Origin: Nostoc sp. NMS2
GTDB lineage: Bacteria > Cyanobacteriota > Cyanobacteriia > Cyanobacteriales > Nostocaceae
DNA: 64,000 nucleotides
Direction of reading: 5' to 3'
Assembly: GCF_017115105.1 (NCBI RefSeq)
Contig: NZ_JABXKH010000046.1
Location: 59,550 to 123,549, forward strand
Each line of letters begins with the position of its first letter. The stretch's first letter is position 1. Positions 8,843-17,547 of this stretch are shown here, piece after piece. The notes beneath the pieces were generated by a model. It searched no databases. It worked only from the letters and a program-made list of their open reading frames with translations, and was not told where the DNA came from. The position numbers and the translations under genes were made by a program.

Positions 8843-10099
8843 TTACACTTTTCCTGCCACAACCAAGTCTTTCTTCAAAAGTTCCACTGCTGCTTGATAT
8901 TGTAGATCCGCTTCACTACCAATCTGTTCGCGGTTAATTGGGTCTTGGGAAATCACTTGATCTGGCTTAATACCTAGTTTGTTAATATCCCGGTGTTGAG
9001 GAGTTTCATACTTAGCAATTGTGACTGCCAACCCCGAACCATCTGATAATTCAAATAAAGATTGAATTAGACCCTTACCAAAAGTAGTTTCGCCTACCAA
9101 CTGGGCACGACCATTATCTTGGAGTGCGCCAGCGAGAATTTCGCTAGCACTGGCAGTTCCTTGATTCACCAAAATCACCAGAGGATCGGTCGTCAGGGCT
9201 GGACCAAAGGCTTCAAAACTCCCCTGAATGCCTTGTCGATTCACAGTGTAGACGATAGTACCAGAATCTAACCACTGACGGGCAATTTCAATTCCTGATT
9301 GCAGTAATCCCCCAGGATTATTTCGTAAATCTAGAATGTAGGCAGCAGCGCCTTTTTTTTCTAGACTAGAAATAGCGTGTGCCAATTCCATTGAGGCGTT
9401 GGCATTGAATTGAGTGAGACGTAAGTAGCCAATGGACGTACCCTCAGGGGAAACACGCAATTCTGAAACCACAGGGTTAAGAGCAATGCGATCGCGCGTT
9501 AGTCTAATTTCCGTTTCTGGCTCTCCATCCCGTTCGATGAGGAGAGTAACAAGACTACCACTTGGCCCGCGCATTTTAGTCGCAGCTTCATCTAGAGTAA
9601 GATTTTTTGTGGGCACGCCTTCAATTTTAAGAATGCGATCGCGTGGTCTAATCCCCGCTTTATCTGCTGGTGAACCTGCTATAGGAGCCACTACTTCCAA
9701 CTTCCCAGTCTCAGGATTCAGGACAATTTGCAATCCTACCCCAGTCAGTTCCCCAGAGGTATTTACCTTTAAGCTGCGGTACTGTTCCGGGTCTAAAAAG
9801 CGGGTAAAAGGGTCATCAAGGCTCTTGAGCATCTTCCCAATTGCCGCATAACTGGCATTTGAGTCTGCCAAAGGCTTCTCTAGAACCTTTTGCCGCACAG
9901 CCGCCCAGTTCTGATGATTAAAAGTCTCATCTAGATAAGCGCGATTAACAATTCGCCAAACTTCAGAAACCAGCTTTTGTTCCCCCGTCAAAGCCAACGC
10001 AGGCTGAGTAAGCGTACCAAACGCCAACCAAAACGCCATTAACAATGAAAATCCAACCCGAAAAACTTGTTTGTTCATGAACCCCATTATCAATTCCAC
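8843..10099 (-). CDS. ctpA: Carboxyl-terminal processing protease CtpA
   Basis: CtpA is a PDZ serine protease of the thylakoid lumen or periplasm. In cyanobacteria it cleaves the C-terminal extension of the photosystem II D1 precursor. A signal peptide runs to about residue 36 (ending QPALA). The PDZ domain spans about 115-200 (GVGLQIVLNPETG, AGSPADKAGIRPRDRIL). The S41 catalytic dyad is visible as Ser317 in NQGTASASEI and Lys342 in TTFGKG, 25 residues apart as in characterised CtpA. Translation may start at the first ATG or at the internal ATG at residue 8. It is divergent from petB, an arrangement I recall from related Nostoc strains. Other S41 paralogues (CtpB, CtpC) are possible, but the length fits CtpA. 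Confidence 0.88.
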   Translation of the reverse strand: MELIMGFMNKQVFRVGFSLLMAFWLAFGTLTQPALALTGEQKLVSEVWRIVNRAYLDETFNHQNWAAVRQKVLEKPLADSNASYAAIGKMLKSLDDPFTRFLDPEQYRSLKVNTSGELTGVGLQIVLNPETGKLEVVAPIAGSPADKAGIRPRDRILKIEGVPTKNLTLDEAATKMRGPSGSLVTLLIERDGEPETEIRLTRDRIALNPVVSELRVSPEGTSIGYLRLTQFNANASMELAHAISSLEKKGAAAYILDLRNNPGGLLQSGIEIARQWLDSGTIVYTVNRQGIQGSFEAFGPALTTDPLVILVNQGTASASEILAGALQDNGRAQLVGETTFGKGLIQSLFELSDGSGLAVTIAKYETPQHRDINKLGIKPDQVISQDPINREQIGSEADLQYQAAVELLKKDLVVAGKV

Positions 10100-10389
10100 G
10101 TCAACCCAAATTGCCTATAAATGCCCAGTTAACCTGTTGTTGATGAAATCTATCTCTCGATTATGTTACTTTTTTTATAGAAGTGGTGCATTTCTCTCAT
10201 CAAGTTGTTCAGTCAACTGATGGTTTGTATCCACTCACGAAAGGATAAAATCTACTTTGTGTCCACCATTTTCTGTGCAGGGGCGTAAAGAGATCGCAAT
10301 ATATTCCTTCTTTACAGAGTGTAAAGTTTCTGAAGGCTCTTAGCACGCTGAAAGCTGACAAGCAAACGAAATAAACTCGTCTTTACTAA

Positions 10390-10556
10390 AATCCCAAAAT
10401 TGCTAATTGGGAGAGAAGTCATAAGAGGCGGCTTATGAGAAGTCCATAGACAATTCTGTTGTTACCCTAGCCTGCTGCAACCCCTTGGGCGAACCCGCAG
10501 GATGCCGAGGCTTGGAACCATCAGAATTTTAGTCGCCGATTTATAACTTTGGGATT
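10390..10556 (+). promoter_or_regulatory. Structured RNA leader candidate upstream of petB
   Basis: Several inverted repeats are nested in 167 bases and end 37 bases before the petB start. The outer pair is AATCCCAAA (10390-10398) with TTTGGGATT (10548-10556). A hairpin of TCATAAG and CTTATGA lies at 10419-10438. AATTCTG (10452-10458) pairs with CAGAATT (10522-10528), enclosing CCTGC (10471-10475) with GCAGG (10497-10501) and a GGG-CGAA-CCC tip at 10487-10496. I do not recognise it as a known riboswitch class. It could set petB translation or transcript stability; that it is transcribed is inferred. Confidence 0.5.
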
Positions 10557-10593
10557 TATCAACCGCAACCGATTCTTAGGAACTTGAGATTGT

Positions 10594-11241
10594 ATGGCCA
10601 ATGTTTCCGACTGGTTTGAGGAACGCCTGGAGATTCAGGCACTTGCTGAAGACGTTACTAGTAAGTACGTCCCTCCCCACGTCAATATCTTCTACTGTCT
10701 GGGTGGAATTACCCTGGTTTGCTTTCTCATCCAGTTTGCCACTGGATTTGCCATGACGTTCTACTACAGGCCAACAGTCACTGAAGCTTTCTCTTCAGTG
10801 GAGTACATCATGAATGAAGTCAACTTCGGTTGGCTAATTCGCTCCATCCATCGCTGGTCTGCCAGCATGATGGTACTGATGATGATTTTGCACACCTTCC
10901 GGGTTTATCTGACTGGTGGTTTCAAAAAGCCCCGCGAACTAACCTGGATAAGTGGTGTCATCCTGGCTGTAATTACAGTTTCCTTTGGAGTCACCGGTTA
11001 TTCCCTACCTTGGGATCAAGTTGGCTACTGGGCTGTAAAAATCGTTAGCGGCGTACCAGAAGCAATTCCCGTAGTTGGCGTTCTGATCTCCGACCTGCTG
11101 CGCGGCGGTTCAAGTGTTGGTCAAGCAACACTAACTCGTTACTACAGCGCACACACCTTTGTACTGCCTTGGTTGATTGCAGTCTTCATGCTGTTTCACT
11201 TCTTGATGATCCGCAAGCAAGGCATTTCCGGGCCTTTGTAA
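10594..11241 (+). CDS. petB: Cytochrome b6 of the cytochrome b6f complex
   Basis: PetB carries two b hemes and the covalently bound extra heme of the cytochrome b6f complex, which moves electrons from plastoquinol to plastocyanin or cytochrome c6 in the thylakoid. The 215-aa length is exactly usual. Cys35 in FYCLGG is the attachment site of heme c_i. Histidines in four-helix motifs ([45 protein letters not shown]) are the b-heme ligands. The start is fixed by the conserved [12 protein letters not shown]. petD follows 255 bp downstream on the same strand, and a structured leader precedes it. Confidence 0.98.
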   Translation: MANVSDWFEERLEIQALAEDVTSKYVPPHVNIFYCLGGITLVCFLIQFATGFAMTFYYRPTVTEAFSSVEYIMNEVNFGWLIRSIHRWSASMMVLMMILHTFRVYLTGGFKKPRELTWISGVILAVITVSFGVTGYSLPWDQVGYWAVKIVSGVPEAIPVVGVLISDLLRGGSSVGQATLTRYYSAHTFVLPWLIAVFMLFHFLMIRKQGISGPL

Positions 11242-11289
11242 TCTCAGTTATTAGCGAAAGGCAAGATTTGTCAGTTTTCAGATGAAGTT

Positions 11290-11346
11290 GTTTGTTTTAA
11301 ACTTATGAAACACAATAAATTTAATTGCCCATAAGTTCCAACAAAC
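11290..11346 (+). promoter_or_regulatory. Strong hairpin between petB and petD
   Basis: GTTTGTT (11290-11296) and AACTTATG (11300-11307) pair with CATAAGTT (11330-11337) and AACAAAC (11340-11346), giving 15 base pairs around a 22-base loop. It has no T tract. It could be an RNA-processing or stability element that lets petB and petD reach different levels. Confidence 0.5.
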
Positions 11347-11496
11347 ACTTGTATCTGAAGCCTAAAGCTGTAAATTCCCTCCAGGCGGCTGACTGTAGAT
11401 AAACAAAACGCTGCTTCCCGCCTGCTCGGTTTGCCTAGTAGCTGATAGTCTTCACAAATGCTTTAATTTAACTTAAGCAGGAGAGCAAATTTCAAA

Positions 11497-11979
11497 ATGT
11501 CAACACAAAAAAAACCTGACCTGAGCGATCCTCAGTTAAGAGCCAAACTCGCTAAAGGCATGGGTCACAATTACTATGGTGAACCCGCTTGGCCTAATGA
11601 CTTACTTTATGTCTTTCCAATCGTGATCATGGGTTCCTTTGCTGCTATTGTGGCTCTAGCTGTACTAGATCCTGCAATGACCGGTGAACCAGCAAATCCT
11701 TTCGCCACACCATTGGAAATTTTGCCAGAGTGGTATTTATATCCAGTCTTTCAAATTTTGCGATCGCTTCCTAACAAACTTTTAGGAGTGTTAGCAATGG
11801 GTTCTGTACCAGTTGGGCTAATTCTCATTCCTTTTATTGAGAACGTCAACAAGTTCCAAAACCCCTTCCGTCGTCCAGTTGCAACCACAGTCTTCCTTTT
11901 TGGTACTCTTGTCACCGTGTGGCTGGGTATTGGTGCTGCTCTGCCATTGGATAAATCTTTGACCTTGGGACTATTCTAA
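11497..11979 (+). CDS. petD: Cytochrome b6f complex subunit IV
   Basis: Subunit IV completes the quinol-oxidising site of the b6f complex and has three transmembrane helices. The protein is 160 aa, the normal size. It shows the conserved N-terminus [34 protein letters not shown] and the Qo-site PEWY motif in [18 protein letters not shown]. The ATG at 11497 has an AGGAGAG ribosome-binding site 14 bases upstream. It is the natural partner of petB. Confidence 0.97.
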   Translation: MSTQKKPDLSDPQLRAKLAKGMGHNYYGEPAWPNDLLYVFPIVIMGSFAAIVALAVLDPAMTGEPANPFATPLEILPEWYLYPVFQILRSLPNKLLGVLAMGSVPVGLILIPFIENVNKFQNPFRRPVATTVFLFGTLVTVWLGIGAALPLDKSLTLGLF

Positions 11980-12180
11980 ATTAGTCACCAGAAAGTGCTT
12001 TGACGCCTGTGAGTTTCAAGAGCATATTACAGATATGTTTTTGGAAGAAATATACAGGCGTCAATTTTAATAGTTCAGATTGTATTCGATATCTGGAGTT
12101 TTGGATTTAAAAGCTATCCCAAAATCTAAAATCGCCAAAAGTCATCAAATATAAACATTTTTCACTTAATTAACGTAAGC

Positions 12181-12520
12181 TGCTAGTACCGCTTCGCGTA
12201 ATTCGTAATTACCGTTGCGTAAGGGTTTTAGACATTTGAAATGATATGTTTATTTCCGCCGTGTTGTACTAGTTATAAACCTCGAAATGCCAAAATCGTT
12301 CATTTTTTGTATTTTGGTACACAAAATATCTCAATTTAGATTTTTCTACATCAGAGCAATTTGGCGAATAATGCAAAATTTAATAACTAGTACAGTTCGG
12401 CGGAAATAAACAGACCATTTCAAATGTCTAAAACCCTTACGCAACGGTAATTACGAATTACGAATTACGAATTACGAATTACGAATTACGAATTACGAAT
12501 TACGCGAAGCGGTACTAGCA
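12181..12520. mobile_element. Long palindromic MITE-like element
   Basis: A left arm of about 95 bases (TGCTAGTACCGCTTCGCG... to TACTAGTTAT near 12276) is repeated inverted at 12383-12520. Both arms contain AAGGGTTTTAGACATTTGAAATG and a TTTATTTCCGCCG core, flanking about 105 bases of AT-rich spacer. The arms differ mainly in an STRR: two copies of the heptamer in the left arm against eight copies of AATTACG at 12449-12504 in the right. No coding capacity is visible, so it would need a transposase supplied in trans. Confidence 0.75.
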
Positions 12521-12553
12521 ACGTGGGTTTATTTATATTCTAAATTACAGTTA

Positions 12554-12997
12554 ATGTTTACTATAGTGCAGCAAGACCATCTGAAGGTTAAGAGCGAACT
12601 CAGCCTCCTAAACCATGTGCAAGAATGGTTCGAGCAATTTTGTCTGCAACATTTGTCTCAACTTGGCTGGTCAAAAACCCAACTTGACCGCCTCAATTTA
12701 GCATTAGCAGAAGGCTTTACCAACGCTGTTCGTCACGCTCATCATGCTTTACCCCCAGAAACAACCATTGAAATTAACGTTGATTTGTGGATCGATCGAC
12801 TAGAAATTAGAATTTGGGATTATGGAAAACCTTTCAATCCTGATGCGATCGCAGAGCCAGCCCCAGGTACTCTACAAGTAGGCGGGTATGGATGGTTTCT
12901 CCTCCGGCGGTTGGCAGACCGGGTTGTATACGAACGTGGTGCAGATGGTAGAAATTGCCTTCTCATCGTCAAATACTCTGTAGAAGCACAAAAATAA
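12554..12997 (+). CDS. RsbW-like anti-sigma factor, serine/threonine kinase ATPase domain
   Basis: This 147-aa protein is a stand-alone HATPase_c_2 (GHKL) domain. The N box is LALAEGFTNAVRHAH (residues about 52-66), the G1 box IWDYGKPFNP (about 92-101) and the G2-type glycine stretch GGYGWFLLRRLADRVVYER. These match RsbW/SpoIIAB-like kinases that bind anti-sigma-factor antagonists in partner-switching systems. No cognate STAS protein or PP2C phosphatase is adjacent, so its partner is unknown. The start follows the palindromic element closely, and its promoter may lie inside that element. Confidence 0.85.
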   Translation: MFTIVQQDHLKVKSELSLLNHVQEWFEQFCLQHLSQLGWSKTQLDRLNLALAEGFTNAVRHAHHALPPETTIEINVDLWIDRLEIRIWDYGKPFNPDAIAEPAPGTLQVGGYGWFLLRRLADRVVYERGADGRNCLLIVKYSVEAQK

Positions 12998-13303
12998 AAG
13001 TGGAGTTAAACCACTCACTTCAAAACAGAAGTATGAGCGGAAATGCCTATTACAAGATGTAGTTATTTGATTGATAAAAGTATAGTCCTTTTTCAATATT
13101 ATTTGAATTGGAGTAATGTATTTTTTGCGTAAAATTGCTTAGTTATTATGATTTTTTTGTAAAATCTCAAAGAATATTTTTGTATAAAAAGAATTAGTGA
13201 ATACAGTAAAGATAACATTCGAGTTATACTAGCTCCCTTGTTAATATTTGTCAGCAGTGTTGAGAGCCTGAATGTTTGTTCACCAATAAGTGGCATTTAG
13301 TCC

Positions 13304-13429
13304 TTAAGTAAGTTGGCATAAATAAACCAAATTATGTTACGAAACTTAACCAGGCTTAAATTCCTTACTAATGACAAGTGACAAAGGACAGCCCTTGCCA
13401 GTTAACTTTAATTGCGCCAACCTACTTAA
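13304..13429. mobile_element. MITE-like element, family A, copy 1
   Basis: The 126-bp element begins TTAAGTAAGTTGGC and ends GCCAACCTACTTAA, a 14-bp terminal inverted repeat with one mismatch. Homologous copies occur inverted at 33948-34096 and as a half-copy at 26972. It ends 27 bases before the dehydratase start, so it may carry or separate that gene's promoter. Confidence 0.75.
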
Positions 13430-13456
13430 AGAGATAGAGATAATAGGGGACAGATT

Positions 13457-14446
13457 ATGACTAAAACAGCCCTAATTACAGGAATAACTGGTCAAGATGG
13501 CTACTATCTCAGCCATTTGCTGCTCAACCGTGGTTATCGAGTTGTAGGATTAGTACCTCCCCATCGACAACCTAATTTGACAAAACTGGGAACACTGGCG
13601 AATCAGGTAGAAATTTTTACGGTTGACTTGAGGGATAGTGGGGCGCTGTTGACCGCAGTTGAGCAACTACGTCCTCAAGAAATTTACAATTTGGCGGCTC
13701 CTAGTTTTGTACCCGACTCTTGGAACGACCCATTAGGAACCCTAGATTTAATCACTGGTACAGCTACCAGACTTTTGGAAGCAGTACGACAGGTTGGTTT
13801 GTCTACCAGATTTTATCAAGCCAGCAGTTCGGAAATGTTTGGCGATGTATTTAGTTCGCCTCAAGATGAAGAAACGCCTTTTCGTCCCAAAAATCCTTAT
13901 GCTGCGGCGAAAATGCACGCCCACTGGACGATGGTGCATCACAGACAGCGCTATGGACTATTTGCCTGTAGTGGAATTTTATATAATCACGAGTCTCCTC
14001 TACGCGCACCTCAGTTTGTCACCCGAAAAGTTTCTTTGGCAGCCGCTTCGATTAAATTGGGTTTAACTGACACCTTAGAAATGGGTAATTTAGATGCCAA
14101 ACGCGATTGGGGATTTGCAGGAGATTACGTAGAAGCGATGTGGCTCATGTTGCAAGTCGATGAACCAGAAGAATATGTGATTGGCACTGGTAAACTGCAC
14201 AGTGTTAGAGATTTAGTTGCCACAGCTTTTGAGTCTGTCGGATTGGATTGGACGCGCCATATAGTTTTAAATACCAGTTTATTGAGACAAGATGAGCATT
14301 TTCAACTAGTAGCTAACCCCAGTAAAGCTAAAATAAACCTTGGATGGGAAACCCAAGTGAGCTTTGAAGAACTTTTAGAAAAAATGGTAAAAACAGATTT
14401 AGAGCGGTTACAAAGCGGTGCGATCGCGCCCTTAACCCAAGTGTAA
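13457..14446 (+). CDS. GDP-mannose 4,6-dehydratase family protein
   Basis: This is a 329-aa extended short-chain dehydrogenase. The NAD(P)-binding glycine motif GITGQDGYYLSHLL is at residues about 9-22, and YNLAA, SSSEMFGD and the catalytic YAAAKMHAHW motif follow. Family members convert GDP-mannose to GDP-4-keto-6-deoxymannose, a precursor of fucose, rhamnose or perosamine in surface polysaccharides. An AGGGGA ribosome-binding site precedes the ATG. The GT4 glycosyltransferase starts 10 bases after its stop, so the two probably act in one exopolysaccharide or glycoconjugate pathway. The nucleotide specificity (GDP or other) is inferred from family resemblance. Confidence 0.85.
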   Translation: MTKTALITGITGQDGYYLSHLLLNRGYRVVGLVPPHRQPNLTKLGTLANQVEIFTVDLRDSGALLTAVEQLRPQEIYNLAAPSFVPDSWNDPLGTLDLITGTATRLLEAVRQVGLSTRFYQASSSEMFGDVFSSPQDEETPFRPKNPYAAAKMHAHWTMVHHRQRYGLFACSGILYNHESPLRAPQFVTRKVSLAAASIKLGLTDTLEMGNLDAKRDWGFAGDYVEAMWLMLQVDEPEEYVIGTGKLHSVRDLVATAFESVGLDWTRHIVLNTSLLRQDEHFQLVANPSKAKINLGWETQVSFEELLEKMVKTDLERLQSGAIAPLTQV

Positions 14447-14456
14447 ATAACCTAAT

Positions 14457-15638
14457 ATGTATATCACTAAAGTGACAGAAAACCTAAAGGTAGGTGATAA
14501 AGTTAACCAAAAAACTAACCATGTCTTCGTGTTTTTAGAAATTTTTGCCCACGAAGGTGGTATTCAATCATATATAAAAGATATTTTCCGCACCTATCTG
14601 GGATTGAGCCAAGCTTACAAGGCGGAAGTATTTTTGCTGCGAGATAGCCCTGATAGGTTAAATCTGTTTGAAGACGAGAACTTAAAATTTCATTACTTTA
14701 AAAATCAGTCCCCTCATTTCGGGAGACTGCAAATGGCAGCAGCTTTACTTAAGTGTCTGTTGCAAAACCGTCCGCAGCAAGTTTTCTGTGGTCACATTAA
14801 CTTAGCAGTATTAATCCAAACTCTTTGCCAGCCCTTGGGGATTCCTTACACCGTGCTAACTTACGGCAAAGAAGTCTGGGAACCTCTGAAAAATCAAGAA
14901 CGTCGCGCCCTGACATCAGCAGATAGAATTTGGACAATTAGCCGCTACAGCCGCGATCGCGCTTGTCTTGCGAATGGTCTAAACCCCAAAATGGTAGAGA
15001 TGATGCCTTGTGCAATTGATGGGGATAAATTTACTCCAGGTTTCAAGCAGCCAGAATTAGTTCAGAAATATGGCTTAACTGGTTCTAAGGTGTTAATGAC
15101 AGTAGCACGGTTATGGTCAGGAGATATTTACAAAGGTGTAGATGTGACAATTCGGGCACTACCAAAAATCACTCAGGTTTTCCCAGAAGTGAAATATGTG
15201 GTAATCGGTCGCGGTGATGACCAACCGCGATTGGCGCAGCTTGCTGCATATTTAGGTGTGAGCGATCGCGTCATATTTGCTGGTTTTGTGGCCACAGAAG
15301 AATTAATGGAACATTACCGCCTTGCTGATGCCTATATCATGCCTTCGCAAGAAGGCTTTGGCATTGTTTATCTAGAAGCAATGGCTTGTGGAGTACCTGT
15401 CTTATCCGGTGATGACGACGGCTCGGCTGACCCCTTGCAGGATGGTAAACTGGGATGGCGAGTACCACACCGCAATCCTGATGCTGTAGCAGCAGCTTGT
15501 ATAGAAATGCTTCAAGGGGATGACCAACGATGTGATGGAAAGTGGCTGCGAGAACAAGCGATCGCTTTGTTTGGTATAGATGCCTTCCAGCAGCACTTGC
15601 AAAAAATGCTTCTATCCTCAGTCATCAAGTCAAAATGA
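14457..15638 (+). CDS. Glycosyltransferase family 4 protein
   Basis: This 393-aa GT-B fold enzyme has an N-terminal acceptor domain containing the GGIQSYIKDI motif (about residues 34-43) and a C-terminal nucleotide-sugar domain. The GT4 signature EGFGIVYLEAMACGVPVL is near 299-316, and the phosphate-binding TVARLWSGDIYKGVD is near 211-225. GT4 retaining enzymes move mannose, glucose or similar sugars to polysaccharides and lipids; the donor here cannot be read. About 20 N-terminal residues precede the conserved core, so the true start may be slightly later. It follows the dehydratase by 10 bases and is likely co-transcribed. Confidence 0.88.
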   Translation: MYITKVTENLKVGDKVNQKTNHVFVFLEIFAHEGGIQSYIKDIFRTYLGLSQAYKAEVFLLRDSPDRLNLFEDENLKFHYFKNQSPHFGRLQMAAALLKCLLQNRPQQVFCGHINLAVLIQTLCQPLGIPYTVLTYGKEVWEPLKNQERRALTSADRIWTISRYSRDRACLANGLNPKMVEMMPCAIDGDKFTPGFKQPELVQKYGLTGSKVLMTVARLWSGDIYKGVDVTIRALPKITQVFPEVKYVVIGRGDDQPRLAQLAAYLGVSDRVIFAGFVATEELMEHYRLADAYIMPSQEGFGIVYLEAMACGVPVLSGDDDGSADPLQDGKLGWRVPHRNPDAVAAACIEMLQGDDQRCDGKWLREQAIALFGIDAFQQHLQKMLLSSVIKSK

Positions 15639-15703
15639 CAAATGACCAATAACAAATGACTAAAATCGCTATCCTAGAAGGAGAGCAGGACGACGTTTAA
15701 AAA

Positions 15704-16075
15704 ATGAGCTTTAAGTCATTTCAATTGAATCTTTTAAATCTCCGGCCTTGGCTCACCCTGCTGGCAGTTGTTTGGTTGCTGGCATCACTGGGCTTGGGTT
15801 GGTTGGTTAATTCGTTGCTAATTATTGTCGGGTTGCTGTTTTTAGCACCCATTGTGGCTTTTTTTGGCTTTCGTTGGTGGTTGCAACGCAACTTGGTTGC
15901 TGACCAGTGTCCCGTCTGTAGATATGAATTTACAGGTTTAAATAACAGTCAGTTACAGTGTCCTAACTGTGGGGAGTCGCTGTTAGTACAAAATAGTCAT
16001 TTTCAGCGCTTCACACCAGAAGGCACAATTGATGTCACTGCTGTTGAAGTTCCAGCTAAATCGCTGGAAGATTAG
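15704..16075 (+). CDS. Small membrane protein with C-terminal zinc ribbon
   Basis: This 123-aa protein has two hydrophobic helices in residues about 15-58, then a zinc ribbon with CPVC at about 69-72 and CPNC at about 88-91. I know of similar short proteins in Nostocales without assigned function. AGAAGGAGAG lies upstream of the ATG at 15704. It follows the GT4 gene by 65 bases and may belong to the same transcript. STRR heptamers of the AATGACT type flank it on both sides. Confidence 0.7.
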   Translation: MSFKSFQLNLLNLRPWLTLLAVVWLLASLGLGWLVNSLLIIVGLLFLAPIVAFFGFRWWLQRNLVADQCPVCRYEFTGLNNSQLQCPNCGESLLVQNSHFQRFTPEGTIDVTAVEVPAKSLED

Positions 16076-16124
16076 TCATTAGTAACTGACCAATGACAAC
16101 GGACAAATGACTAATGACTAATGA

Positions 16125-16556
16125 CTATTTATTTTGTTGCGAGATTGAGAGGGTGTAGTTATGCTGCTGCTGGGATAGTTCGCCTACATACAGCGAGTAT
16201 CTTCCTGCTTGCCAGTAACCAGAAAGTTCTGTCTTGCCTCCAGAGTAGCTATCTGCCATTACACAAAAGCGTCCCCCTGGCCCGTCGATCAACAGCGTTG
16301 GCTTCCCTTGACTCTCTGCTGTTAACCGCAAATAAGGTAGTGACTCTGTAACCTGGATAACTTGACTAGGTTCAGTGGTGATATTGCCACAATTACTTTT
16401 GACAGTTCCCCCAGACTTTCCGTTCAAAACTAGTGGATCTGGTTGGAAATTGCGATTAATTTGGACTTTTGGTGTTTGTGCCAAATTAGCCTCAGTGAAA
16501 ACCAAACTCATCGCTAAAGCTGTGGAAACAATTGCAAGTAGCCGAAGCGTTTTCAT
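16125..16556 (-). CDS. Secreted hypothetical protein
   Basis: A signal peptide is evident at residues 1-27 (MKTLRLLAIVSTALAMSLVF, ending LAQT), followed by about 115 mature residues. The mature part has two cysteines (SNCGN and RFCVM) that could form a disulfide and short beta-type segments. I do not recognise a catalytic motif. It is probably periplasmic or extracellular. It is convergent with the zinc-ribbon gene, separated by STRR heptamers. Confidence 0.7.
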   Translation of the reverse strand: MKTLRLLAIVSTALAMSLVFTEANLAQTPKVQINRNFQPDPLVLNGKSGGTVKSNCGNITTEPSQVIQVTESLPYLRLTAESQGKPTLLIDGPGGRFCVMADSYSGGKTELSGYWQAGRYSLYVGELSQQQHNYTLSISQQNK

Positions 16557-17018
16557 TTTAATTAATGCTCCAGATTTTTTTTAGAGCAATATTGTTATAC
16601 AGTCTAATTTAATTGACGATATCAATCCATCTTGGTTCCAAAAGCTACCGTATAACCTAATACCATTGAGTTAAAAATTGTTTTTGAAGATGAGATGTAG
16701 AGACGTTGCAAAGCAATATCCCCATATTTTTCATGCAAATTAACTCATCTATGATGATTCGTGGCGATCGCATCTCTACTAAAATATTTAACTATCAGTA
16801 GAATAAGTACTCACTCAAAAAGCATTATTTCTTACATTTTAAAACCGTAAAATTACTGAAAAATTAGATAAAATACCAGACAATAACAAAAAAACATAAT
16901 TTTTACCTGTCAGAAAGGTATTGCACACACAGACATTAGCTAAAATCACTAAGACAACCACCAAAATTTAGTTGGCCTGTTGTCCAAAAAGTGTGCTAAC
17001 TGAAGTAGATAAAGATTT
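16557..17018. other. Intergenic region with a partial inverted repeat
   Basis: About 460 bases lie between a minus-strand and a plus-strand gene. They include GATGTAGAGACG near 16690 and GATCGCATCTCTAC near 16766, an imperfect inverted pair that recurs in other hairpins of the window (40371, 38408). No ORF or RNA gene is supported. Confidence 0.45.
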
Positions 17019-17363
17019 ATGAATCCTCAACCAGAAGAAGACTTACAGCGTCGCCTCGATCAGCTAGAGGCAGAGATTAATTCCCCACCTGGGGTGGTTC
17101 CTCAACCACAAAGACAAAAACAGATACCTCAGTCTGTTTTTGCCAACTTGAGCTTGCAACTGGAGCGATTTAAGATTTGGTTCAACGGCTTATCTGGGAC
17201 AAAAAAGCTGATAGTTTCGGGTGTGACAGTGCTAGTAGGCTTGGCGATGCTGCAAACAGTGTTTAAACTAGTTGCATCTGTAATAACTCTGGCACTTTTG
17301 GCAGGGTTAGTGTATGTTGGATACAAATTTTTTGTGTCTAGTAGCTTTCAACGTAAGCAATAA
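17019..17363 (+). CDS. Small membrane protein with N-terminal coiled-coil
   Basis: This 114-aa protein begins with an acidic heptad-like helix (EEDLQRRLDQLEAEI) and a Pro/Gln linker. Two adjacent hydrophobic helices follow at about 64-82 and 84-105, and it ends with a basic tail. It resembles small cyanobacterial membrane proteins of unknown role. It is transcribed toward the RDD/pentapeptide gene, but a long hairpin separates them. Confidence 0.65.
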   Translation: MNPQPEEDLQRRLDQLEAEINSPPGVVPQPQRQKQIPQSVFANLSLQLERFKIWFNGLSGTKKLIVSGVTVLVGLAMLQTVFKLVASVITLALLAGLVYVGYKFFVSSSFQRKQ

Positions 17364-17393
17364 GTTGATATGCAATTACTTGGCAATTTGCCC

Positions 17394-17448
17394 GGAGTTA
17401 TGAGAGTCGGGAGCCATAATACAAAAGGCTCCTGACTCTCATAACTCC
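17394..17448 (+). terminator. 22-bp stem hairpin after the small membrane gene
   Basis: The arms at 17394-17415 and 17427-17448 (GGAGTTATGAGAGTC... and ...GACTCTCATAACTCC) pair with one mismatch around an 11-base loop, 30 bases after the stop. It lacks a strong T tract but is the likely boundary of the transcript. Confidence 0.6.
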
Positions 17449-17547
17449 TCAATTCTATTTCAATATGCTTTTCTTTTTGCCGATTTGCTTAGTCTATATT
17501 TAATTGTGCGATCGCGGCGTAGAAATAATATCAAAGGGAATTATCCG

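Noticed and set aside
10466..10515. tRNA-like or known riboswitch in the petB leader
   Set aside because: No CCA-type acceptor, anticodon arm or T-loop sequence, and no match to cobalamin, glutamine or c-di-AMP switch cores that I can recall.
17485..17547. Upstream TTG extension of the RDD/pentapeptide gene
   Set aside because: The ATG at 17548 has an AAAGGGA site and the extension adds only a basic, non-conserved-looking stretch.
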